From assembly GCF_011745365.1 (NCBI RefSeq), contig NW_024468916.1, positions 1,967,630 through 2,031,629 on the forward strand: a stretch of DNA of 64,000 bases, written 5' to 3'. Shown piece by piece: positions 22,123 through 34,800 of the stretch. The stretch comes from Cryphonectria parasitica EP155 (Eukaryota; Ascomycota; Sordariomycetes; Diaporthales; Cryphonectriaceae). Each line of letters starts with the position of its first letter. Position 1 is the first letter of the stretch. The notes below the pieces were generated by a model. It worked only from the letters and a program-made list of their open reading frames with translations, searched no databases and was not told where the DNA came from. The translations under genes were made by a program, and so were the position numbers.

Positions 22123-23507
22123 ATGGTAACCATGTCTACCTTCAGCAGGTCTGTGCCTTTCTTCTGCATATACAATTCTGCTTTGGTATTATGCAAAACT
22201 GACAAGCTTTGCTGACGCGATATTAGCAAGGCTGGCAGCCACCGTCAACCTCAACGCATAGCCGCTACGATGACGACTGATCCGAGCACGCGCTTGCTGC
22301 GCCAGCGCCGTGGCGCTCCCCAGCCTGGCTCCAACGATGAGACTATTCAAGCGCTGCTTCGCCTGCCAGGCTTCGACTGGGAGCCTGAGCTGCACTGGTA
22401 GGTTCCTCAATCGTCTTGCGTGACGCGTCCCATCCAAGAGGAAGAGACCAGGAGGGACGAGACGCGAGTATTGATTGCTCAGGTCTTTAATCTCTAATCA
22501 TCCCTTCAATACCATTTCCAGCTCCTTTCCGATTACCCACGACCCCAACTTGTCCACGCATCGCGCTAACTCTACCTTCATAGGGTGTTCCCTCGCGAGA
22601 ATAGGGAGATCTTTCGAATGCTCGGTGTAGAGCGCGAGTACGAGCCTGGCAAGTGGCGCCCCGCTGCCAACCAGCAGATGCTGACGGCGCGTCTGGCCGA
22701 CTTGATCGAGGCCTGCGATGACGAGTGGCTCGACAACTGGCAGGAGTGTGCCTTGAAGCCCCAGTTCTGGGAGAAGGCCGCCGAGCGTCTTCACCCTCAC
22801 AACGTCTGGTGGAGCCACTTCAGACCCACCGCCGTTCAAGTCTACAAGATCGCCATGACCTATACTGCCCGCTGGGACCCCAAGGGCAGTGGCATCACGA
22901 ACAGGAAGGAGGGCGAGTGGGGTTTCAAACTCGGCGAGCTGACCTGGGGTTCTCGCAAGGCCGAGATCGATCCTGACATGTTTGCTAAACCATGGGTATG
23001 GGATGCTGACGTCGTTTTGGTTTGACTCTGAGACGTTTCGTCGGCTGACTTTTTGTTTTGTGGCAAAAGAACTACTGGCGTGCCTAGAACGCTGCTTTAG
23101 ACTTCCACGAGTACTGCAACGACACTGAGGACGATTACGGCCCCATCCAGCCTCCCACTGGCATGAATTCCACCTCGATCCAGGCCTTTGCCTGGCACCC
23201 TGGCACGGCTGATAGCTCCACTGAGACCGAGGAGCAGGAGAAAGAGGGACAGAACGTGGCCGAAACCTCCAGCTCTACCAACCAGGAGACTGTGACTATC
23301 TACGGCCCTCACCGCAACGCAGAGGGCGGCGCTGATGGTGGCGCTGAGCAAACTTCAGTCACTGCCGTCATTGACACAAGCAACCCTGACCGTCTGATGA
23401 TTGTCTTTCGCAACCTGGATCTCAAGGGCAAGGGTAAGCAGAAGGCTGACCAGGCGGGCGATGAAGGCGTTAGTCTCTCTGGTGTCGAGGATGAAAAGAA
23501 GGAGTAA
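22123..23507 (+). CDS. Unrecognised conserved-looking protein, 342 aa
   Basis: Four exons, 22123-22148, 22227-22397, 22584-22995 and 23088-23507, keep frame. The second ATG (22132) or an internal one (22270) could also serve as start. The central region looks globular: ETIQALLRLPGFDWEPELHW, then VFPRENREIFRMLGVEREYE and WWSHFRPTAVQVYKIAMTYT. The C-terminal 140 residues are acidic, Ser/Thr/Glu-rich and end in KGKGKQKAD and VEDEKKE, probably disordered. There is no signal peptide or membrane segment. I do not recognise a family and propose no function. The acceptor of intron 3 is uncertain: the first AG (23069) would read into a TAG after six codons, so the next AG (23087) was used. Confidence 0.7.
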
Positions 23508-24635
23508 TTGAACAGGGAGAGACACGTGGTCTCACTCGTCTACGACGTCCACAATCAGGATGACAACGAAAGAACGTATGAGAAGTTATTTGCGAGGAGA
23601 ACGGGTCTGAGTGTGTTTCCTTGACGTTCTACTTCACACTGTATCACTGGCAGCGGTGCTAGTACTAAGGAGATGCACACAAAGGATGGTTCCAGATTGC
23701 AAAGCACAAGACACAGCATGTTTGCCTACGGAGGATAATTGTGTGAATGGGTTCAAGTTCTCATTGACGGCTGAAATATCAAGATTCATCACTTGGGAAG
23801 CTTGACAAGGCATGTTATGGGGAGACCCTTTGATACCTACTTTGAGCCACTTGGTACTTTTCACTTGGCGAAGTGGACCTAGGAATCTCATCTCACAATC
23901 TCTCAAGGCAAGGCAGATGTTGACCTGTTCTTACTAGACAGAATTGATGAACCTTACTTTATTTGATGATGTACTCGAAACGCAGACTGATGGTACTACC
24001 TATGATGCTGTGACTGAAAGCTTTCGGCCTGGCCTCAAGAGGTCCAGACGTTAGCTGTTCCCCCTACCCTCTATTTGTTTTGTCAACTGATCTTTATAAC
24101 CCTCTGCTAAATTCTCATAACCCTCTGCCATCTCACAGAAGCCTAAATATATGGCGACTGCCCTTTGTATTCTACTGCTGGACTGTAAAAGCTGAGCAGG
24201 CCCAGGCACCAACACTCCTTCTTGAGACCCCTCCCCCCTGCTGCGTGCCTTCCATTCTTGTAGCTAAGGCTTCGACACTGTGGAGGTTCCTGAAATCACC
24301 ACATCTTGGGCTCTCTCTATTGATCTGTTGATTGACTGACACGAGTTCTTGCACACAAACGCGTCCCCGCTCCATACATTTTCCATGGTACTTTACACCT
24401 ACCATCATCGCGCCCACAAGATTCAACACGACAATCAGGACGAGTACAGGCTTTACATCTCCTTTCCACGTTCCCAAGTAATTCTCGCATACTATCCTTC
24501 ACAAATTCTCCTTACCACTTCTTTCTTCTCTCAACTGTACCTCAGGTTACTTCCAGGTTTGTCACTGCTACTGCCAAAGAGCCTGTGCCCATGCATGTGC
24601 TGACCAAGGGACGCACAGTATTGGCTAGCAACACA
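23508..24635. other. Intergenic, promoter of the BTB gene
   Basis: About 1.1 kb with no supported gene. It includes pyrimidine-rich stretches near 24,450-24,560 expected of a 5' leader. Confidence 0.5.
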
Positions 24636-26548
24636 ATGTCGTCAAATGTCGACTGTTCGCCCGACATGGCGTTGATCAAAGCCGCAGATCTCCCCCTACC
24701 AGAGAGCCCCTCAACCACTCCTATCATTGATAAGGCCAAAGTGAAAGCTGTCGAGTCACCGGACCAACAGGTTGAGCAGAAGTCGGGCCACGTCCGACGC
24801 GTTACTGAGATCCTCAAGCCTGTCGGCTTGTCCAGCGAGGATACCAAAGTCCCCGACAGTGCTTCTGACTCTGCTTCTGTTGGATCGACTCTCACGTGCT
24901 CTGACTGTATCGACACGACTGGTAATCACGCTGTTCCAACCATTAAAGTCACACAGGCCACAATTGACGAGGTTGCGGGAGGCCCCTATGACAAGGGAGA
25001 GACTCCCCTCCAAGAGGAGTCCACTGACGAGAAGCAAGACGAGCTTCACGCGGAGTTTGACCCATCGGCCCTTTCCGCTGACATCATCAAGGACAAGGCT
25101 CAGTCTACCAAGACCGTGGTCTACGGCTCTGAGAATATTGAGGATGACATGCAAACAGCTGCGGCTTGCGACTCTGGGCGTGATCAGTCAGGTGATGCCC
25201 AATGTGAGTTACCATACAAGGGCACAACCTCGGTCTCAACTCTAACTGAACCATTATAGGGGTCGACCCTTTTGACAAGAAGAACAACAATTCTGTGGTC
25301 GACTGCTACTTCACCGGTGGTGGTCAAATTCAAGCCCTTAGCCCAGTCGAAGAGGGCGGCTGCGTCAGCTTGAAGCTTTGTAGGACAAGCGATCTCTACA
25401 TCAAGGCCAAGGGAAAGACCGGACAAGTCTACATCTTCGAGGTCGACGCCGTCGCCATTGCCGCCGGTTCTCCAGTTCTCAGCGAGATGGTGTTCAAGAC
25501 GCACACGCGCGGCAACCAGCCCGAGTGGGTTTTCGAGCTCAACGACGACCCAGTCGCCCTCAAGTTCATATTCAGCATCTTCCATCTCAAGCTATGCGCA
25601 CCCTTGTTCACTCAGGAACCCAAGCCTGAGCAGATCTACAGCGTCATGCAGGTTCTCTCCAAGTACCAGGTGAAGGACGAAGTCTTCCATGCCTGGGCCA
25701 AGACATGGGTTGCTGGCTTCCGCAAGGGTCTGCCCACTACAACGCTCAGCCCGCTCGAGTGCCTACATATTGCACACAGATTGGGTGACTTCAAATCATT
25801 CAAATCGTACATTCGAAAGGTCGCTCACGAGGTCGAGGTGGATGCCGACGGCGTCATGCGCCTTGGCAATGGCCAAGTCATTCAGGAAGCAGTGCCCATC
25901 TGCGGCGATCTTGCGAATAACATACAGGCCGTCCGCAACGCAGACCTCGTTGCCATCCTGGCATGCCTGCTAGAGGCTTATCTCTTCCTGACCAACCCGG
26001 CCAACCTCGACAAGCAGCACTTTTGCAAGTCGATGAGTCATCACAAGGATTGTAACCAGAAGCTTCTCGGTTCGTTGTTCATCAACTTAGTTCAACAGGA
26101 CCTCTGGCCGATTCCCGATCCCAAGAGCTTCCGAGGAAAGGTCGGCGACCTGATCACAAAAGTTCGCTCTATGGAGATTCGAGGCCTTTATTTCCCTGGC
26201 CTGGCACCTCATGAGCAGCGCCACGGTCTTTGCAAGTTGGGTCAGGCCGAGATCGTCGATAAGATCGCCAGATACGAGGGCTGGCTACCTCTCTCCGGTG
26301 AGATGATCGTGGCAATGTATGTGACTGGCCGGCACATTGGTCTGCACAAGGATGAAAAGTCCGAGTTTGACGACTATAAGGCTGTCTATAATACCGCCAT
26401 CGCTGATTACGAAGACGAGTTCCCACAGCAGCTGTGGAGTTGGGACGAGTGTGAGGGTCCCGTCGAGGCTTCGTCCATGTTCTTGGAGGAGGATTCCGGT
26501 GTTGCCGATGACAGTACCTCAACCAAAGACCAATCCTCTCTGACCTAG
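24636..26548 (+). CDS. BTB/POZ-domain protein
   Basis: Exon 1 is 24636-25203 and exon 2 is 25260-26548 (618 aa); the intron has GTGAGT..TAG ends. The start was placed at the ATG with A at -3; an ATG at 24591 would add 15 residues in a poorer context. The first 190 residues are Ser/Thr/Asp/Glu-rich and look disordered. Exon 2 opens the folded part: SDLYIKAKGKTGQVYIFEVD and VAIAAGSPVLSEMVF are the beta-strand and helix entry of a BTB fold, and DPVALKFIFSIFHLKL and YSVMQVLSKYQVKDEVFHAW complete it. Fungal BTB proteins of this layout are abundant and mostly uncharacterised; BTB folds mediate dimerisation and often cullin-3 recruitment. No kelch, MATH or DNA-binding domain is seen. The C-terminal tail is acidic. 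Confidence 0.8.
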
Positions 26549-27819
26549 TCAAACTCTTGGGCATGCCTGAACCCGCACGTGCCCGCACGACATACCGTTG
26601 GGCAGCAGTTCGAGATCACAAATTCTGTAGAGGATATGAGTTTTGATGGACTGACATTGTAACAGCTAAGCTTTGCCGCGGGATGGAGTTTGGGACACCG
26701 GGTTCTAATATTTGATGGAGCAACAATTATGTGTTGTCATGCAAGATGGGGTCTATAGGAACCCAAGAGAATGATACAGTGGCCGCCTGCGAGAGCCCAG
26801 AAAATGAATATGATCCCGCTTTATCATGGCCATGATTCCTTGTTCAGCACCTTTTTTGATATGGGTGTAGATGAGTGAAGGTCGCTGTGAGAAAAGAGAA
26901 AGAATTAAGAAGAGGAAAATTGGTGCAGTCTCGTAGGGTCTGAAGCTCGCAAAGCAACCCTTCCTCATGCCTGACACAGATGAAGGGCGGTCCTGGTGAA
27001 ATCATGCTGCTGGGTTTCCCCTCTCACAATCTGTACAGATATTTCTACGGCCGAGGTCTCGAGAGGAAATGCGGTTTTCGAAATGTCTATTCAGTCGGCA
27101 TTCGAAAGGAGAAGCAACCTCGTCACCCTCTGCGCGAAGTTTGATAACAAAGTAACGCGGAGGTTCTCCGGCCAAGCATGTGAGCAATCCAGACCGCCAA
27201 TGCATCCTTGAACTTGCCACATAGGATTAAGATCTGATTAATCTCCGGCTTTCCGTGAAGTGATAGCTTATATTAGTTACCGAACACGATCACGAGACCT
27301 TATCGTAGACCGACGTCAACGGAGTCTCGGTCATGGCTGGAAGGCCGTTCTCACCGCGACGGAGTGGCGCATGTTTGGCTGATGGGAGGGAGAGAAAGGG
27401 TTCGCAGAGCCGTGTCATCCGACAAGAGCTTTCCAAGCCAGATTATCCCGCCCATATCATTCGGTTGGCTTTGACCGGTGACCCGTCCCCGCTCCCAGCG
27501 CGAGTTCGGGATCCTGTCGGGGTGATAGGCCTGGCGTCCCTGTGCCATTACTAGTGACGAGCTACTACAGTATAGAAATTATTACATAGAATCAGACAAC
27601 ATGGATCTGGGAAAAGACCATGAATATTTCGAATGCCTTTGAAGCAACACCAAGTCGGGGCCTCTGACCCAGCTCAACACCAATTTGACATGAGAAGAGA
27701 AGGGAGCATATAGCGGTATCAAGACGTACTCGGGATTCTCACAGTACTTCCTTGTATAAAAATGAGTTGGGATATCATTGCCTTCCAAAAAAAGAAATCT
27801 AAGAGAGAGAAGAAAAAAA

Positions 27820-27879
27820 CATGGGGGGGAGGGGGAAGGGTTTGTTCGATATTCATTATCACCCCTTCCCCCCTCTCCT
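27820..27879. repeat. G-rich/C-rich inverted repeat (potential hairpin)
   Basis: A G-rich arm (about 27,822-27,841) and a C-rich arm (27,861-27,878) are close to reverse complements of each other around an AT-rich loop of about 20 nt. It lies in the gene-poor region; function unknown. Confidence 0.5.
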
Positions 27880-30169
27880 TCGATCTAATCATGATGCTGA
27901 GGCTGGATCGATCTTGGTTATAACATCATGACGTATATATTGGATATGAAACATAGATGATGAAAAATCAATACTGCTCAGTGATTTCTTGATTCTTTTT
28001 TAACAAAGCTCCCGATACTTGCTATTCTCGGTCTCGAAGTGTTCGTTGTTACCTTTGGTCAGCGTTCAGGCAGCACGTTCAGGTTGTCCTTCTTCAATAT
28101 GACTGACTGGCTGTAGTAGGATTATCGCTTGTTTTCTGTCAGCTGGACCAACGATTTCTTTCCTATTCCCCCTCCCCCTCCCCCCTCCACTGCTTGCACT
28201 TCTGCGTGTTCCTCGTATGCCAGCTGAAATCTCAAAGATATCTATTTACTGCCCCCTTTTTTCTTTCTTTCTTTTTTTGTTGCCTGGAGCCCGGCGAGCA
28301 AAGACGAACTTATGACGTGATCCGGCCCGCGAAGAGGCGCATGTCGGAAAAGTCTGGATAGCGTTGTGGAGCTACTTAATACTGAATTTTTGCCGTTCTT
28401 GATATCGGACTGGTGAGTTCGCACTCTGCTAGCCAAGTCGGTCTCCGTGATTGCCCCGGACTTGAATGGATTACTGTACGGCAGACGTGGCAACGCTCGG
28501 GATGTACATCCTACCCGCCGCGCAAAGGTATTCCAATTCTATCGGAGTCGTCAATGAGCCCGCGGATGGTTTTCACTATCTCGACTGAACCATGTGGGGG
28601 GGCATACGGTTTCTATCTAGTGAAGGAAGAACGGTGAGGGGCCTGAGCAGAGACAACTGGGTTCTGCACTGGTAGCCTGGACTCTGGGCGTAGCTTTCTC
28701 AGGGAAGGCACTGGCGGCCGAATTATCGGGACTTACAAAAGTTAATGCATGTGGTACGAGATACAGGGCTGAAGATGTACTCGCTGATGGCCACGGGTCC
28801 CTTAGTTATGGACGTATACGGGGTTGGCAGCAGGTACGCCAGGCTTGTGAGCGATTAAGACAAAGGATGCAATATATACTTTTCAGTACCATGGAGTATA
28901 GCATTATGCTATGTGAAAGTTCATGATTTACTCCTCATGCCGAGTGCCTAGTACTTACATGGTGGATGAGGTGGGAGAATACTGTCCAAATTAAGTATGG
29001 CACATGGTATAGTGCTTCCGCAACCTTGGGACGCCCACGCGACCGACACATACAAGCCGTTGGGCGGGGCATGTACATATTCAGTGGGCACGGACGACGA
29101 TAGCTCGGAAAATTAAGAAAGTAACGAATCTCAAAGTAAAAGGAAGTGCCAGATGCTGCGATCGAGCAATTGAGATACCCTGTGAGGTCGGCTATGATTC
29201 CGTCCAGATTCAAGACCCACTCACGGCTACGCCGCCCAAGAAAGGGGCTTTCTGTGCCCATGCTGCCTGTACTGGGGTACAGTTCTAGAACATCAAGGAC
29301 GTGTGGCGTGTGGGCATTACTGCGTGGAGCATTCCTCACCAGTATAGTGACACCAAGATAATTTTAATGTCTGTTCCATCAAAAAGAAGCTCGACTTGAT
29401 GATAAAATCGGTGAGAACGTCTACGATTGAATGACGGCCAATCTTTGAAAGTCGACGTCATCATCAGCCGTACCCCTCACAGACTTAAAGTTTTTCTTTT
29501 TTCTGCTTTATCTTAGTTCTCTCGACACGCAGGTGAAGAAGACGTCTTACGGATTATCCTTTCCGTGGAGGAAAAGTCGGGTCCTCGGAGAGATGGAGCT
29601 CCCCGATGCGGGCCGGTATCTCGCGTGTGGCCACCAGGGAGAGCTGAACCCGCCAGACTTTGTCTCCTGCGGCAAGGGGGCAATCGAATTTAGGGGTGGG
29701 GCCAGTTTTGCAAATGCAAAATGTCTCCGGGCTCTCGCCAGGCAACGGCTCCTGTCAGCCAAAGGGTGCCTAGGTACCAAGTAGTCACGTAGCCAATTTG
29801 TCTCTTTCGTGGACCTGAGAACTTTTTGGAAGGGTTATCTTTGCTTCCACGAGATCCGCTCGGTCGCCCAAATTGGATGGCCTTGCGGACGTGGAAAGAG
29901 TTTTATTCCCTTCTCTTGTGTCTCTGTTTCTGGCCTGTGGCTTACCTAAGGTCTTGTTTAAGATTGCAACACAGCTACCAACCAAGGCCGCCGAGACTCA
30001 ACTTGTGCCTCGATATGTTGTAGCACATGAGCCAACATTAAATGAGTCGAACCTTGCCATTATACTTTTACTCTATTATACTACTGGCACCTTGCATGCT
30101 TGGGAGCTTTTTAGACCGCTCTTCTCTGCTTATTCCATCAGGTGGGCCTTGAGATTGTTTGTGCGACAA

Positions 30170-30530
30170 TGGTAGTTCAGAGTCAAGATCGTAGTAAGTA
30201 GTAATACATAGTTCAAGCGTTGAGGACAACACCGTAACTTGCGGGATGACTTCGATTTTGGGCCTATGGTGGCTCGGGTTGGGGCCTCTAGGAGGATCAA
30301 GGGTGGGCCGGATAGGTGTTCCTCCGTGCCACAGCACAACCCTTTTATCCACCTCTAACTGGGTTGGAGATGACCACCACAGGCTAGTGCCACAGTACCA
30401 TGCAGTAGTAGTAGTAGCAGGCTGTGCCACTCAAAAACGGCTCCAGCAGTCTTTCTGGGTTGGGGTTTTGGCTCAACGCAACAATACCAATGGTCATGAT
30501 ACGTAGTACTACATAATTCAAGATTACGAC
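30170..30530. repeat. Imperfect direct repeat, about 320 nt apart
   Basis: Around 30,170-30,222 and 30,485-30,523 the sequence repeats a block of the form TGGT..GTAGTA.TAC.TA.TTCAAG. On the minus strand both copies translate to LELC-TTY-D peptides, which drew attention to them. No terminal inverted repeats or coding capacity are seen, so this could be a small decayed duplication. Confidence 0.4.
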
Positions 30531-31845
30531 TGTCAAGCGTGTGTGGCTTCAAATCTGCTGCGTGGGGGTGGACTAGAAAGCATTGATTGTATTCGCAGGT
30601 CCTCGTGTCTATGATGTGTTCTACATCATTTTTATTCAACCTGTCACATGTAGTGGTATGTATTGCATGTAGGGCGACATTCTCACCGTCGTAATATTGC
30701 AGTAGTGCGCAAACACACCGAATCGTCCGAGGAACGTCAGCCAGCATCTGCGTTATGTGCGATACTGCGCAATGCAGCTCTCGTCAGCGAACGTCCAAGG
30801 GTTTAGTGTCAGCATCTTCGACTTTCAGAGGGGTTACTGCCATGACGTCTGGAGATTGGGGCCTGCAGATGAGCCCGAGGTGGCCGTCTCGGGGTGTTCA
30901 TAGCTCCCGCCTCTAAAGGCTTTAGGGCTATGCTTCCCGCAATGAGGCCGCAAAGCCCCCACAAATGAATTGTATAGCCCTGGGAGACCCTGTTCTGAGT
31001 TGTGTCAGTGGGGCACCATCTTCAGATTTGCTCACTGAAAGGGCCGGCGGTTTCAACGGGTACACCCTCCCAAGACCCCTCCAGTACCCCTCCACAGACA
31101 CCCCCAGAGCGAGCTGAAATTCCCCCTCGGTAACCAACCAGAAGAGAGAGCACAGCGTGCAGGGGCTCCCTGTACAGACCCCACTCTATTGACAGGGATG
31201 ACCTATTCAGATTGCGTCCTTAACATTGAATGTTTGGGTCCGCAAATGCGAATACGCCGCCGCCGCCAAACGGCTTCGCATTTGATAAAAGTCGTCGCCT
31301 GCCATCACGTAGCGGCCTCAGCCTAACCGTCCTATTCCTCTCTTTTTGCTGTTCCCTAAATAAATCGTCACCTCTCTCTTTACGAGTAGATGGACACACG
31401 ACCAAAGCAGTAGCGACAACAGGACGGCTCGTACCAAACCCCTCTTTGTTTCTCTCTTGTGTCTCTCATTATTCCCACCCAACACACATAAAACAGCCAC
31501 ACAGATTAGACTGATCTGCGTGCCGTTGTCGAATCTCCTGCCGAGTCATCCCCTTCAATAGAGAGCCACGGCTCTCAATTCCACATGTGCGGCCTCCCCC
31601 CTCTTGTTCCCTGCGCCCTCTCTTGTACAACAAGAAATGAAGAGAAAGAAAAGGAAAAAAGAATGTTGCGTAGATGCTTTTGCTGACCTCGGCCTGTGGT
31701 GTCTTAAGAGCACATGAACTAGCGGCATCCTTTCCTCCCCGGCAAATCGTTTTTTTTTTCATTTTCCCCGCGACCAGCGACGCAAGCGGCGTTCCGGACG
31801 TGAGCTCACCACTGATTGAGCCTGTCCCACGCCGCACTGTCCACT

Positions 31846-34800
31846 ATGTCCTTTGCCCTGAGCGCCTTTGGCAACTACGACCGCTCAGCCCAGACGGGTG
31901 GCGTACCAGCCCTCCACCGGACCACGTCGCGCGACGTCAACGAGGACTCGGAAATGGGTCTCGACCGCAGCCTCTCCGCCGAGGGCAAGATGGCAGCAGC
32001 AGATGCCGAGCACTCGGAAAAGAATGACGAAACCTCCAAGGCCCAGTCCCGGGGCAATGATACCGCCACCACCTTGTCCGCTGACGACGACACCCTCCCA
32101 AACACCAAGCGGGACACCACCGAGTCGGACAGCGATGGAGATGAAGTAGTCGAGGTCGCCCGCCGCGAGTCTATGGTCCAGACCCTGGCGCGCAAGTACT
32201 CCAACGTCTCGGGCGTCGTCCAGGGCGGTAACCCTTTCGCGATCGCCTCTGACGACCCAGACAGCCCGCTGAACCCCAACGGCGAGAAGTTCAGCGCCCG
32301 CGCCTGGGCCAAGACCGTGCTCGATCTCGTGTCCAAGGAGGGCAAGTCGTTCCGAACCAGCGGCATCGCCTTCCAGAATATGAATGTCTTCGGTTTCGGC
32401 GCCGGCACCGATTTTCAGAAGGACGTCGCCAACATATGGCTGGATGTGGCAGACGGCGTGCGCTCCATGTTTGGCGGGAGCAGGAAGAGGAGGATAGACA
32501 TCTTGCGGCAGTTCGACGGCGTCGTCAACTCGGGCGAGATGCTGGTCGTGCTGGGCCCGCCCGGCTCAGGCTGCAGTACCTTCCTCAAGACCATTTCAGG
32601 CGAGATGAACGGCATTTACCTGGAGGACGAGGTCTACCTCAACTACCAGGGCGTCTCCGCGGCCGAGATGCACAAGGACCACCGTGGCGAGTGCATCTAC
32701 ACCGCAGAGGTCGACGTCCATTTCCCCATGTTGACGGTTGGCGACACCCTTACCTTCGCTGCCAGGGCACGCGCCCCCCGCCAGATCCCAGGCGGTGTGC
32801 CCAAGAACGTCTTCACCAATCACGTGCGCGACGTCGTCATGGCCATGTTTGGTATCTCTCACACCATCAACACCCGTGTCGGCAACGAGTACGTGCGCGG
32901 TGTGTCGGGCGGTGAGCGCAAGCGTGTAACCATCTCCGAGGCTGCTCTGTCGGGCGCCCCCCTGCAGTGTTGGGACAACTCGACTCGTGGCCTTGACTCT
33001 GCCAACGCCATCGAGTTCTGCAAGACCCTGCGCCTGCAGTCGGAGCTCTTCGGCAGCACCGCCTGCGTCTCCATCTACCAGGCACCACAGTCCGCGTACG
33101 ACCTGTTCGACAAGGCTGCTGTGCTGTACGAGGGCCGGCAGATCTTCTTTGGCCGCGCCGACGCGGCGAAGCAGTACTTTATCAATCTGGGTTTCGAGTG
33201 CCCTGCCCGCCAGACCACGCCCGACTTTTTGACGTCCATGACGAGCCCGCAGGAGCGTATCGTCAGGCCTAATTTCGAGGGCAAGGCGCCGAGAACACCT
33301 GACGAATTTGCCGAGTGCTGGAAGAACAGTGCAGAGTACAAGCAGCTGCAGGCCGAGATCGAGGCGTATAAAACGGAACACCCCATCGACGGACCTGACG
33401 CGGAGGCGTTCCGTGCGCACAGGCGTGCTCACCAGTCCAAGAACAACCGCTCCAAGTCGCCATATACTCTGGACTACTGGCAGCAGGTCAAGCTATGTCT
33501 GTGGCGTGGCTGGAAGCGGCTGATGGGTGACCCGAGTCTGACGATCGGCGCCCTCATGGGAAACACCACCATGGCTCTCATCATCTCCAGCGTGTTTTTT
33601 AACCTCCAGATGACCACGTCGAGTTTCTTCCAGCGTGGAGCCCTGCTCTTCTTTGCCTGTCTTATGAATGCCTTTGCCTCTGCTCTCGAGGTAAGCCGGA
33701 TGATCTGCCTCCCCATCCTTCCTCCCACACACCCTTCCTCTCAACCCACCTAGGCATCAGAAGCTGACCCAACATCCCAGATTCTTACGCTGTACGCGCA
33801 AAGACCGATTGTCGAGAAACATGCCCGCTACGCAATGTACCATCCGTCCGCCGAAGCCGTCGCCTCGATGTTGTGTGATTTGCCGTACAAGATAGGAAAC
33901 ACAATCGTGTTCAACCTGACACTGTACTTCATGGCAAATCTGCGCCGCGAACCGGGGGCTTTCTTCTTCTACTTGCTCACCTGTTTCCTCGCCACCATAG
34001 CCATGTCCATGATGTTCCGAACCATTGCGTCCTCTTCACGAACGTTGTCGCAGGCAATGGTGCCGGCAGCTATCATCATCCTGGGTCTGGTCATCTTCAC
34101 AGGCTTCGTCATACCTATCGATTACATGCTTGACTGGTGCCGCTGGATGAACTACATCGATCCCTTGGCGTATGCTTTCGAGGCCGTCATGGTGAACGAG
34201 TTCCACAACCGCAACTACACCTGTACGGCATATGTGCCCAGCATCGAGTTCCCGGGTTACAATGACGTTGGACCGCTCAATCACGTCTGCTCGGCCGTCG
34301 GCTCGGTGGCGGGCCTGGACTTTGTCAACGGCGACGCCTACATTAACACTGCCTTCAGCTACTACCACTCCCACAAATGGCGCGACATTGGTATTCTGAT
34401 TGGGTTCATCATTTTCTTCCTCTTCACCTACATGATCACCGCCGAGTTCGTTTCCGAGAAGAAGTCCAAGGGTGAGGTCCTGGTCTTCCGCCTGGGCCAG
34501 AAGCCTGCCTTCTTGAAGGAACAAAAGGGTGATGCTGAGGGAGGCAAGACACTCGGTGGACCCGTGGTTGCTGCCCGCGCCGACGATGGGACGGACTCTG
34601 ACAAGCAACCTGGGTTCCTCGAGCAGCAAAGGAGCGTGTTCCACTGGAAGGATGTCTGCTATGAGGTCAAGATCAAGAACGAGACGAGACAGATTCTGGA
34701 CCACGTGGACGGTTGGGTCAAGCCTGGCACCTTGACCGCCCTCATGGGAGTGAGTGGTGCCGGCAAAACGACACTGCTCGACTGCTTGGCCGACCGGACG

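Larger units (their letters stand above)
26549..31845. other. 5.3-kb gene-poor region
   Basis: No supported gene was found in this stretch. It holds low-complexity tracts (G-rich at 27,822-27,840, C-rich at 27,862-27,878 and 28,168-28,188, T-rich near 28,257), an imperfect direct repeat at about 30.17 and 30.49 kb, and many short frames open on both strands at once (for example 29.53-29.79 kb), which is typical of non-coding sequence. The last several hundred nt should be the ABC transporter promoter and leader. Confidence 0.5.

Noticed and set aside
29533..29784. Frames open on both strands at 29.5-29.8 kb
   Set aside because: Three overlapping frames are open at once in GC-rich sequence, with no splice-supported extension and no domain; most likely chance.
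30068..30747. Minus-strand frames of 120 and 130 codons containing LELC-TTY peptides
   Set aside because: The shared peptide comes from a DNA direct repeat, and the rest is His/Thr/Pro-rich without a coding signature.
31816..31845. Upstream in-frame extension of the ABC transporter
   Set aside because: There is no ATG in the extension; the first true ATG is at 31846 and opens the usual hydrophilic N-terminus.
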